Shown here piece after piece: positions 1 to 5,495 of a stretch of 5,495 nucleotides of DNA. Source of the stretch: an uncultured Clostridia bacterium (GTDB lineage: Bacteria > Bacillota > Clostridia > Oscillospirales > Acutalibacteraceae). Each line of letters opens with the position of its first letter. Positions within the stretch are counted from its first letter, which is position 1. The DNA lies in NCBI GenBank assembly GCA_945988915.1, contig CAMFTS010000070.1, positions 1-5,495 on the forward strand. The letters run 5' to 3'. A program made the position numbers and the translations under genes. The notes beneath the pieces are model-generated. The model was not told where the DNA came from, did no database searches, and saw only the letters and a list, made by a program, of their open reading frames with translations.

Positions 1-1423
1 TTGTTGCCGTACCGTACGGATTTTTCTTTGTACCCACCTGAACCTTTTTAGCAATGGGTTCAACAGTAGTTACCCTTGAAACCTCTTTAACTGCAACCCG
101 TTCACCGTCGATATATGTTACCAACTCGGTGATTTCTTGCTGACCGTTTACACCCTCGGAAACAGTTTTCTTTATTCCTTTATAAAGGCTTGATGTTTCA
201 ATTTCAATAGTATCATACGCAAGTTCAACAGTTCTTGTTTCAGTGCGCGTAAGCTGAATTCTTACAAGGTCCTGTGATTTTGAAATAAGCACCTTGTCGC
301 CGTCATCAAGATAGGCGCTTAAATTCGGATTAAGCTCACGCAATTCGCTGACGCTTATGTTGTATTGTCCGGCAACACCGGCAAAGGTATCACCTTTATG
401 AGCTACATAATAAACTGCATCTTTCTTGTTGTTTGCCAACTTCTGACTGAGCTGTGCGGCATCAAGAATTGTGTTTTCGTCATTAGGATAAAGTCCCTGA
501 ACATATGCAATTTCTTCTGCAAAGCTTATGGTTGCAGAGCTTTCGTCCTTCTTTTCCCCGGTTTCGCCGTCAGTACTGTTTTCTGAACTCTCTGCGTTAT
601 CCTTTTCATCTGTCACTGCATCTTCACTGCTGTTGCTGTTTTCGTCGTTGTCAGTATTATCTTCTTTATTATCAGTCGCTTCTTCCTGCTTTTCAGACCC
701 GTTATTAAATGAAGAAAGCATATTGTCAAAAACAGTTGCAGCGTCAGTTTCATTTTTTACTGCACAGAGAAATTCTCCGTCAATATAGATGCCGCATGCA
801 TTGGTTATATTATTTCCCGAACGCTCAATAAGCTTATTGCAAATTGCATCGGCATCTTTAAGGTCGGTAAGCTTGACCGGAACAATAGCATACTGCGAAC
901 TTTTAAGCTTTGCCGTTCCCTCGCCTGTAACAGCCGCTGTCTGAAGCCTTTGCTGTGCTTTTTCCTGAGCTTCAAGATAAACGGATTCCGAGCTGACACA
1001 GCCGACATCTGCATTGTTATAAGTAATCTTCAATGCGAGATTTTCGCTGTTGAAATAATTAACCGTAACCAGAAGTATTATAAACGAAACAACGGGAGCA
1101 ACGAGCTCTGTCAATAATGTAACTGCAATTCCGTGTTTTGAAAATACTTTCTTTACAAAATATCCAAAGCTTTTCTTTTCATCGGATTTTTCTCCGCCGA
1201 GCATTTTAAAATTAGATGCTTTAACATCTTCCATGCTGGCTTTTGCTTCGTCTGTATGCTCTTTTAATGAGTTTTTCAGCATAACAAAGCCTGCGAATAA
1301 AAATGCGCTCAAAGCCTTAACGGGTTTCAAGAGAATTGTTGAAATCCTTTTAAAGAATCTTCCTAAATACCTTGCAGTAAAAAGTCCGAGAATATAAAGT
1401 TTTTTGTAAATATAATCGAACAT
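1..1423 (-). CDS. Membrane-anchored LysM-G5 cell-wall protein, probable M23 peptidase (3' end missing)
   Basis: The reading frame is open for 474 residues from the ATG at 1423 to the left edge, so the C-terminus is not visible. Residues 1-97 are basic and amphipathic and probably cytoplasmic. Residues 98-124 form a clear membrane helix (LLTELVAPVVSFIILLVTV). The outer part begins with a poorly recognised region (about 125-240), followed by an acidic Ser/Asn/Asp/Glu-rich low-complexity stretch (about 241-297). Residues 337-381 are a LysM peptidoglycan-binding domain (VAHKGDTFAGVAGQYNIS, then LRELNPNL). Residues 390-466 are a G5 domain, with the RTETRTVE start, the KGIKKTVSEGVNGQ core and the VQVGTKK end. 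In clostridial proteins with this layout a zinc peptidase of family M23 follows G5, so a cell-wall hydrolase is likely but not shown here. Start choice: GGAG at 1429-1432 lies five bases before the ATG. The gene has its own probable promoter at 1688-1716. Confidence 0.85.
   Translation of the reverse strand, partial: MFDYIYKKLYILGLFTARYLGRFFKRISTILLKPVKALSAFLFAGFVMLKNSLKEHTDEAKASMEDVKASNFKMLGGEKSDEKKSFGYFVKKVFSKHGIAVTLLTELVAPVVSFIILLVTVNYFNSENLALKITYNNADVGCVSSESVYLEAQEKAQQRLQTAAVTGEGTAKLKSSQYAIVPVKLTDLKDADAICNKLIERSGNNITNACGIYIDGEFLCAVKNETDAATVFDNMLSSFNNGSEKQEEATDNKEDNTDNDENSNSSEDAVTDEKDNAESSENSTDGETGEKKDESSATISFAEEIAYVQGLYPNDENTILDAAQLSQKLANNKKDAVYYVAHKGDTFAGVAGQYNISVSELRELNPNLSAYLDDGDKVLISKSQDLVRIQLTRTETRTVELAYDTIEIETSSLYKGIKKTVSEGVNGQQEITELVTYIDGERVAVKEVSRVTTVEPIAKKVQVGTKKNPYGTAT
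26..256 (-). other. G5 domain within the wall protein
   Basis: Residues 390-466. It shows the alternating beta-strand pattern of G5 modules: paired Thr/Glu-rich strands at the start, a KGIKKTVSEGVNG turn with the conserved glycine, and the closing VQVGTK. G5 domains occur in surface and wall-active enzymes and are thought to bind amino-sugar polymers. Only eight residues follow before the window ends. Confidence 0.85.
281..415 (-). other. LysM domain within the wall protein
   Basis: Residues 337-381 of the protein read on this strand. The first strand and turn (YYVAHKGDTFAGVAGQYNIS) and the later LRELNPNL and DGDKVLIS segments match the usual LysM pattern of about 45 residues. LysM binds the N-acetylglucosamine backbone of peptidoglycan. 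It would tether the extracellular part of this membrane protein to the wall. Confidence 0.85.
536..706 (-). repeat. Acidic low-complexity linker coding segment
   Basis: Residues 240-296 of the LysM-G5 protein are almost entirely Asp, Glu, Asn, Ser, Lys and Thr, with runs such as DNKEDNTDNDENSNSSED. The stretch sits between the IYIDGEFLCAV and ISFAEEIAYVQGLYP segments, which look like folded sequence. It is probably a disordered, negatively charged spacer outside the membrane. The codons are biased but not a perfect repeat. Confidence 0.7.
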
Positions 1424-1428
1424 AAAAT

Positions 1429-1432
1429 CTCC
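1429..1432 (-). promoter_or_regulatory. Ribosome binding site of the LysM-G5 gene
   Basis: GGAG on the minus strand, five bases before the ATG at 1423. Another ATG at 1437 is out of frame and has no comparable site, so this motif fixes the start. Confidence 0.75.
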
Positions 1433-1544
1433 GTCATAAGAACAAAATCTTCGTAGAACCTTATTTATACGAAACCTTGTTTCGAGAGGTTATTCTACCA
1501 AATCCGCGAAGCGCGTTTGTGCGAAGCGGGATTGATACAATGTT

Positions 1545-1586
1545 CTCCGAAGCACAGAAATCTATGATTTCGTCTTGTTTCGAGAG
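1545..1586. other. Imperfect stem-loop in repeat, first copy
   Basis: An inner stem GAAATC/GATTTC (1557-1562 with 1566-1571) has a three-base loop. It is enclosed by an outer stem CGAAGCA/TGTTTCG (1548-1554 with 1576-1582), extended by CTC/GAG past one bulged A. The outer stem has one G-T pair read on the plus strand, which becomes an A-C mismatch on the minus strand. No T-run follows on either strand, so it is not an intrinsic terminator. The outer stem uses the junction between copies 1 and 2. Confidence 0.6.
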
Positions 1587-1642
1587 GTTATTATAACAAG
1601 TCCGCGAAGCGCGTTTGTGCACAGCGGGATTGATACAACGTT

Positions 1643-1684
1643 CTCCGAAACACAGAAATCTTTGATTTCGTTTTGTTTCGAGAG
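1643..1684. other. Stem-loop in repeat, second copy
   Basis: This has the same architecture as the hairpin at 1545-1586. The inner stem is GAAATC/GATTTC (1655-1660 with 1664-1669). The outer stem is CGAAACA/TGTTTCG (1646-1652 with 1674-1680), perfect here, plus CTC/GAG with a bulge. The predicted start of the leftward transcript falls at or just inside this element, so the RNA would begin almost directly with the hairpin. Confidence 0.6.
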
Positions 1685-1687
1685 GTT

Positions 1688-1716
1688 ATTATAACATATA
1701 ATCTCTTTTATTTCAA
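1688..1716 (-). promoter_or_regulatory. Sigma-A-type promoter reading into the LysM-G5 gene
   Basis: On the minus strand TTGAAA (1711-1716) is followed after exactly 17 bases by TATAAT (1688-1693), which is preceded by TGT, an extended -10 motif. Five of six -35 bases and all six -10 bases match consensus. The expected start is near 1681, giving a leader of about 258 bases that contains both full repeat copies. The -10 box is inside the truncated third repeat copy, and the -35 box lies between it and the recG stop codon. Confidence 0.75.
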
Positions 1717-1725
1717 GCTGACGGC

Positions 1726-3756
1726 TTATGTACCGTAGTTATTCTTAAACATACTGTCAACCTGTTTACGAAGCTTTCTGTTTTCGGGATTGCTTAAATC
1801 CCTGTCATTTTTAATTACGCTTGCCGCAGCATTCTGAGAACGCATCAGTATTTCCGTATCTGTAATTATATCGGCAACCTTTAAGCTCGGCAAACCGTGC
1901 TGACGGGTTCCGAAGAAATCTCCGGGACCTCTCATTTCAAGATCGGCATTGGCAATTTTAAAGCCGTCATTTGTTGAACAAAGGATTTTAAAACGGGAAA
2001 CGGCTTCTTCGTTCTGAGCATCGGATACCAGAATACAAGTTGATTTTTCACTGCCTCTGCCTATTCTGCCCCTTAACTGATGAAGCTGTGAAAGGCCAAA
2101 GCGTTCGGCATTTTCAATTACCATAATTGCCGCATTCGGAACATCTACGCCGACTTCAATTACAACGGTTGAAACAAGTAATTGAATTTCTCCCGAAGCA
2201 AAACGGCGCATAATTTCTTCCTTTTCCTTAGGCTTCATTCTTCCGTGAAGCAATCCGAGTCTGTACTTGCTGAATACACTCTGTGAAAGCATTTCAAAGT
2301 ATTCCTGGGCAGGAATCAAATCATTTTCGCCCTCTTCAACAAGAGGACAGACAATGTAACCCTGCAATCCCTTGTCAAGATGCTTTTTTATATATTTATA
2401 TATTCTTTCGTGATAATCGGTTGTAACGCTGAACGTATCAATTTCCTGCCTGCCCGGGGGAAGTTCATCAAGAATTGAAACATTCAAATCACCGTACATA
2501 ATCATTGCAAGCGTTCTCGGAATAGGTGTAGCTGACATAACAAAAATATGAGGATTATCACCCTTGCTTGCAAATGACGCCCTTTGAGCAACACCGAATC
2601 TGTGCTGTTCATCTGTTATTACCAATCCGAGTTTTTGAAATTCAACATCATCCTGAATAAGCGCGTGTGTGCCTATTGCTATATCGTATTCACCGTCAGA
2701 AAGCGCCTGCTTTATTCTTCTTTTTTCACCTGCGGAGGTACTGCCTGTAATAAGGCAAATATTGATATCTGTATCTTTGAAGAAGTTTTTGAATGTTCTC
2801 TCGTGCTGTTCGGCTAATACTTCAGTCGGCGCCATCATTGCACACTGAAAACCGTTTTTTACGGCGTTATACATAAGCGTTGCCGCAACTGCCGTTTTGC
2901 CTGAACCTACATCGCCCTGAAGCAGTCTGTTCATAGGTTCGTTCTTTTGAACATCGCATATTGCTTCCTCAACTGCTTTCTTCTGTGCATTTGTCATTTC
3001 AAACGGTAAGGACGATATGAATTCCTTTGAAAAATCCTTTTCCATAACACAGGAGGTTACTGCTTTAGTGTTTATATTTTTAATGGATAAAAGACCTAAC
3101 TGCAAGATAAATAATTCATCAAAAATCAGCCTGTTTCTTGCTTTTTCAAGAGCCGCATAGCTCTCGGGGAAATGTATGTTTCTGATTGCAAAGTCAAGAG
3201 AGCAAAGCGAATTCTCGTCGATTATATCCTGTGGCAGAAAATCAGGTATTTCGTCTATGCTTTCAAGTACCGATTTCATACACTTACCGATAAATTTTGA
3301 ATTCAAATCGGCACTTTGAGGATAAACAGGCTTAATGCCTATTGAATCTGCTGTTTTTTGGAAAACGGGTGAAATCATTTCTCTCGTACCGTATCTGTTT
3401 GCAGTTACCTTGCCGAAGAAATAATACTCTTCTCCCTCTTTTAACATATTTCCTATGTATTTATTGTTGAAGAATGTCAGATTCATAAGTGCCGCACCGT
3501 CTGTTACGGTTGATTTTGCAATAAGCTTTCCTCCGGGAATTCTTATCTTGGACGGAGTGTCACAAACTATTGCCTTAATACAGCAGGTTTCGTTGAGCGG
3601 AGCCTCTCTGATACTGCAAGCATTGCTCCAATCCTCATAAGTTCTCGGATAATAACGCAGAAGGGCACCGACAGTACCCACAGAAAGCTTATAAAAAGCT
3701 TCTGCTCTGACACTGCCGACGCCCTTTAAAAATTTTATATCAGTTGAGAAGTTCAT
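1726..3756 (-). CDS. recG: ATP-dependent DNA helicase RecG
   Basis: RecG is a superfamily 2 double-strand DNA translocase that regresses stalled replication forks and migrates Holliday junctions. The product is 676 residues, normal for the family. Residues 1-50 hold the FLKGVGSVRAEAF helical start and the YYPRTYEDWS segment, followed by the OB-fold wedge domain (about 56-150) that splits the fork. Helicase motifs follow in order: Walker A GDVGSGKT (281-288), DEQH (382-385) in DEQHRFG, SAT (408-410) in SATPIPRT, motif V STVVIEVGVDVP (529-540) and motif VI QLHQLRGRIGRG (557-568). The C-terminal GDFFGTRQHG (612-621) is the RecG-specific TRG motif, which couples ATP hydrolysis to movement. No frameshift or lost key residue is seen. 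The frame could open at a TTG at 3771, but no ribosome binding site precedes it. GGGG at 3764-3767 lies seven bases before the ATG at 3756, which I chose. It lies 36 bases after fakA and is probably cotranscribed. Confidence 0.97.
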   Translation of the reverse strand: MNFSTDIKFLKGVGSVRAEAFYKLSVGTVGALLRYYPRTYEDWSNACSIREAPLNETCCIKAIVCDTPSKIRIPGGKLIAKSTVTDGAALMNLTFFNNKYIGNMLKEGEEYYFFGKVTANRYGTREMISPVFQKTADSIGIKPVYPQSADLNSKFIGKCMKSVLESIDEIPDFLPQDIIDENSLCSLDFAIRNIHFPESYAALEKARNRLIFDELFILQLGLLSIKNINTKAVTSCVMEKDFSKEFISSLPFEMTNAQKKAVEEAICDVQKNEPMNRLLQGDVGSGKTAVAATLMYNAVKNGFQCAMMAPTEVLAEQHERTFKNFFKDTDINICLITGSTSAGEKRRIKQALSDGEYDIAIGTHALIQDDVEFQKLGLVITDEQHRFGVAQRASFASKGDNPHIFVMSATPIPRTLAMIMYGDLNVSILDELPPGRQEIDTFSVTTDYHERIYKYIKKHLDKGLQGYIVCPLVEEGENDLIPAQEYFEMLSQSVFSKYRLGLLHGRMKPKEKEEIMRRFASGEIQLLVSTVVIEVGVDVPNAAIMVIENAERFGLSQLHQLRGRIGRGSEKSTCILVSDAQNEEAVSRFKILCSTNDGFKIANADLEMRGPGDFFGTRQHGLPSLKVADIITDTEILMRSQNAAASVIKNDRDLSNPENRKLRKQVDSMFKNNYGT

Positions 3757-3763
3757 AAATAAA

Positions 3764-3767
3764 CCCC
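3764..3767 (-). promoter_or_regulatory. Ribosome binding site that decides the recG start
   Basis: GGGG on the minus strand, seven bases before the ATG at 3756. It lies inside the extra five codons that a TTG start at 3771 would add, and upstream of that TTG the sequence is T-rich without a Shine-Dalgarno match. The shorter 676-residue protein is therefore favoured. Confidence 0.6.
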
Positions 3768-3792
3768 GCAAAATCAGAAAAATACTAATCGG

Positions 3793-5451
3793 TTATTCAA
3801 CAGATACAATAAAGTAATATACAGGCTGACCGCCGCAAATAACATTTACCTCAATGTTCGGAAAACGCTGAGTGAGTTTATCACAAAGCAGGTTTGCCAT
3901 TATTTCACTTGTTCCTTCGCCGTAATATATTGTTACAAGCGAGCCGTTGAATTTTTTAACAAGTCTGCGTGATACGCGGTAAGCAGCTGTAACGACATCA
4001 TCGTCAACAAGTGTGATATTTCCGTCTTCCATACCGAGCATCTGACCCTTTAAGATTTTTTGTCCGAAGGATTCGCTGTCCCTTGCGGCAAATGTAACCT
4101 GTGCAGTATGAACACCCTCTGCCGCTTTAATCATATTCATAAGATTGGTATCAACACTGTCCGTTTCAGAGAAATTAAGAACTGCTGTAATTCCCTGAGT
4201 AAGAGTCTTTGTCGGAACAACAGATACTCCTCTGTCGGCAAGATTAACACTCTGCTCTGCAGCCATAATGATATTCTTATTATTAGGAAGCACAAAAACA
4301 TGCTTTGCGGGAGTTGCCTCGATTGCATGCAGAATATCATCAGTACTCGGATTCATTGTCTGACCGCCTGTTACAATTTGATCAACACCGATTTCTTTAA
4401 ACAGCTCAACGAAGCCGTCCCCGGCTGCTACCGCAACAAATCCGAATTCTTTTTCGGGTTCCGTTCTCTGAGGTACAGGACTTTCGCTTTCCTGTGAATC
4501 CTTTGAAGTCTCCATACCGATATCAGCGTTCTGATGCTGATATCTCATATTATCAATTTTAATATTTGTGAGCGCGCCGCACTTAAGCGCCGCCTGAATA
4601 ACATTACCCGGTTCGTTTGAATGAACATGAACCTTGATAATATCATCATCTTCGACAACTACTACGCAGTCGCCGATTGACTCAAGATAGGCCTTAAGAG
4701 TCTGTGCGTTGCTTTTGGAGTTTTTCTCGCGGTTAATTAAGAATTCACTGCAATAGCCGAATTTAATATCACCTGAAGCCTTTGCAACAACACTTTTACT
4801 CTTCGACTCAGCGGAATCAACAGCACTTGAATCTTTTGACGGTATTATTTTGTCGTCTGAAATAACGCTTACCATACCTTCAAGAATATAAACAAGACCT
4901 TGTCCGCCCGCGTCAACAACGCCCGCCTGCTTTAATACAGGCAACATTTCGGGTGTCTTCGCGAGGGCTTCACAAGCCGCATCGTAAGCTGTTTTCATTA
5001 CTGTTTTTACATCGGTTTCTTCAGTATTTTCAACAGCTTCGGCAGCAGTTCTGATTACTGTCAGAATAGTACCTTCTGTCGGTTTCATTACTGCTTTGTA
5101 TGCTGATTCTTTACCGAGCATCAGAGCTTTGGCAAGCACCTTGCCGTCAGCATCGTCAACTCCTTTAAAGCCGTTTGCGATTCCTCTGAAAATAAGAGAA
5201 AGAATTACGCCCGAATTACCCCTTGCACCGCGAAGCAATGCAGCGGCTGTTCTTGCAGAAACATCTGCGATACTTTTGTCATTGTTCACCTGTAATTCTC
5301 TTACAGAAGCAGAAACAGTCATTGACATATTTGTACCTGTGTCGCCGTCAGGAACCGGGAAAACATTCAAAGCGTCAACATCTTTTTTATGATTAATAAT
5401 ATTGTTTGCACCGGAAACAAGCGCCTTTTTAAATATTTCACCGTTTAACAT
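3793..5451 (-). CDS. fakA: Fatty acid kinase ATPase subunit FakA (DAK/YloV family)
   Basis: FakA phosphorylates fatty acids bound to a FakB (DegV-type) partner. The acyl phosphate feeds phospholipid synthesis through PlsX/PlsY. The product is 552 residues, close to the family norm. Residues 1-200 are the DhaL-like kinase domain: NVFPVPDGDTGTNM (29-42) carries the aspartates that hold magnesium-ATP, and GARGNSGVILS (75-85) and DAGGQGLVYILEG (180-192) are nucleotide-site segments. A Ser/Lys-rich linker (about 201-226) leads to the middle domain. There Cys234 and the HVH pair His275/His277 appear to match the zinc site described in Staphylococcus aureus FakA (recalled, not aligned). A charged linker (about 313-335) precedes the C-terminal domain (336-552), which holds TGGQTMNPST and LPNNKNI and ends GGQPVYYFIVSVE, as is typical. 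The frame reaches a GTG at 5457, but GGGAG at 5459-5463 is only one base from it and seven from the ATG at 5451, which I chose. Confidence 0.95.
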   Translation of the reverse strand: MLNGEIFKKALVSGANNIINHKKDVDALNVFPVPDGDTGTNMSMTVSASVRELQVNNDKSIADVSARTAAALLRGARGNSGVILSLIFRGIANGFKGVDDADGKVLAKALMLGKESAYKAVMKPTEGTILTVIRTAAEAVENTEETDVKTVMKTAYDAACEALAKTPEMLPVLKQAGVVDAGGQGLVYILEGMVSVISDDKIIPSKDSSAVDSAESKSKSVVAKASGDIKFGYCSEFLINREKNSKSNAQTLKAYLESIGDCVVVVEDDDIIKVHVHSNEPGNVIQAALKCGALTNIKIDNMRYQHQNADIGMETSKDSQESESPVPQRTEPEKEFGFVAVAAGDGFVELFKEIGVDQIVTGGQTMNPSTDDILHAIEATPAKHVFVLPNNKNIIMAAEQSVNLADRGVSVVPTKTLTQGITAVLNFSETDSVDTNLMNMIKAAEGVHTAQVTFAARDSESFGQKILKGQMLGMEDGNITLVDDDVVTAAYRVSRRLVKKFNGSLVTIYYGEGTSEIMANLLCDKLTQRFPNIEVNVICGGQPVYYFIVSVE

Positions 5452-5458
5452 TTGCACT

Positions 5459-5463
5459 CTCCC
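5459..5463 (-). promoter_or_regulatory. Ribosome binding site that decides the fakA start
   Basis: GGGAG on the minus strand begins one base after the stop codon of the upstream gene. It stands seven bases before the ATG at 5451 but only one base before the GTG at 5457, so the ATG is the likely start. The tight placement fits translation of fakA right after the upstream gene on one mRNA. Confidence 0.75.
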
Positions 5464-5464
5464 G

Positions 5465-5495
5465 TTATTCTTTCATTGCGTCCACATAAACATTG
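5465..5495 (-). CDS. C-terminal end of probable Asp23/YloU-family protein (5' part missing)
   Basis: Only nine codons and a TAA are inside the window, reading NVYVDAMKE-stop. A valine-rich NVYV-type strand close to the C-terminus is usual for Asp23/YloU (DUF322) envelope-stress proteins, and a gene of this family is commonly found directly before fakA in Firmicutes. The stop lies 13 bases before the fakA ATG. The call rests mainly on gene order, because nine residues cannot identify a family by themselves. Confidence 0.55.
   Translation of the reverse strand, partial: NVYVDAMKE

Larger units (their letters stand above)
1477..1696. repeat. Tandem 98-base intergenic repeat, two full copies plus a truncated third
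   Basis: Copy 1 is 1477-1574, copy 2 is 1575-1672, and the third copy is the first 24 bases only, 1673-1696. The two full copies align without gaps and differ at 9 of 98 positions. Each unit starts TTGTTTCGAGAGGTTATT, then carries a GC-rich palindrome (CGCGAAGCGCG), the block GGGATTGATACAA, and a hairpin around GAAATC/GATTTC. No open reading frame or protein similarity is evident in it. The array fills most of the gap between recG and the LysM-G5 gene. It resembles the small non-coding repeats scattered between genes in some clostridia, but I cannot name a family, and tandem placement may be a local duplication. Confidence 0.9.

Noticed and set aside
365..788. Three overlapping plus-strand frames with Ser/Leu/Phe-rich products
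   Set aside because: They are antisense to the LysM-G5 gene and arise from its acidic low-complexity codons, which read as Ser, Leu and Phe on the other strand. The apparent hydrophobic peptides are not evidence of a membrane protein.
805..1014. A 69-codon minus-strand frame inside the LysM-G5 gene
   Set aside because: It is in a different frame of a clearly coding region, is basic and featureless, and has no independent start signal.
1545..1684. Intrinsic terminators for recG at the repeat hairpins
   Set aside because: Neither hairpin is followed by a T-run on either strand, and the stems carry internal loops. Factor-dependent termination cannot be excluded.
1477..1696. CRISPR array
   Set aside because: The units are 98 bases, directly abutting and similar throughout, with no unique spacers and no cas genes nearby.
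1424..1725. Insertion-sequence remnant or hidden small gene in the recG downstream gap
   Set aside because: No transposase-like translation, no open frame of useful length with a ribosome binding site, and no clear target-site duplication around the array.
1715..1727. Small inverted repeat AAGC/GCTT at the recG stop codon as a terminator
   Set aside because: The stem has only four base pairs, is followed by an A-rich sequence instead of T-run, and overlaps the -35 box of the promoter.
4060..4497. A 145-codon open frame on the plus strand opposite fakA
   Set aside because: It lies wholly antisense to a well-conserved gene. Its translation is Cys/Asn/Arg-rich without a recognisable domain, and it has no convincing ribosome binding site. 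It is a shadow of fakA codon use.

Overview
The window looks like ordinary chromosome of a moderately AT-rich Gram-positive anaerobe, probably a gut clostridium of the Oscillospiraceae/Ruminococcus type. This placement is an inference. It rests on the asp23-fakA-recG gene order typical of Firmicutes, the strong purine-rich ribosome binding sites, and a membrane-anchored LysM-G5 wall protein of a kind common in that group. No rRNA, tRNA or other taxonomic marker is present.

All genes lie on the minus strand, so transcription runs from right to left. At the right edge are the last nine codons and the stop of a probable Asp23/YloU-family gene (5465-5495). After a 13-base gap that holds a ribosome binding site comes fakA (3793-5451), the fatty-acid kinase ATPase subunit. 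Another 36 bases on is recG (1726-3756), the branch-migration helicase. The short gaps and lack of terminators suggest that asp23, fakA and recG form one operon. For both fakA and recG the longest possible frame opens at a GTG or TTG codon, but the Shine-Dalgarno spacing favours an ATG two codons (fakA) or five codons (recG) further in.

The 302 bases from 1424 to 1725 hold the most unusual part of the window. Two tandem 98-base units differ at 9 positions and are followed by a 24-base truncated third copy. Each full unit can form a two-part hairpin and contains a GC-rich palindrome. A very good sigma-A-type promoter (TTGAAA, 17 bases, TATAAT with an upstream TG) points leftwards. Its -10 box lies inside the truncated third copy and its -35 box lies outside it. 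The repeats would therefore form most of a leader of about 258 bases for the next gene.

That gene fills positions 1-1423 and runs off the left edge. Its visible 474 residues comprise a cytoplasmic N-terminus, one clear membrane helix, a poorly conserved outer region broken by an acidic low-complexity stretch, a LysM domain and a G5 domain. In related proteins a peptidase M23 domain follows, but that part lies outside the window.

The genes cover membrane lipid supply (FakA phosphorylates fatty acids held by FakB), DNA repair (RecG) and cell-wall binding or remodelling (the LysM-G5 protein). They are a conserved housekeeping neighbourhood, not an obvious single system. I found no mobile-element gene, CRISPR array, RNA gene or defence system.
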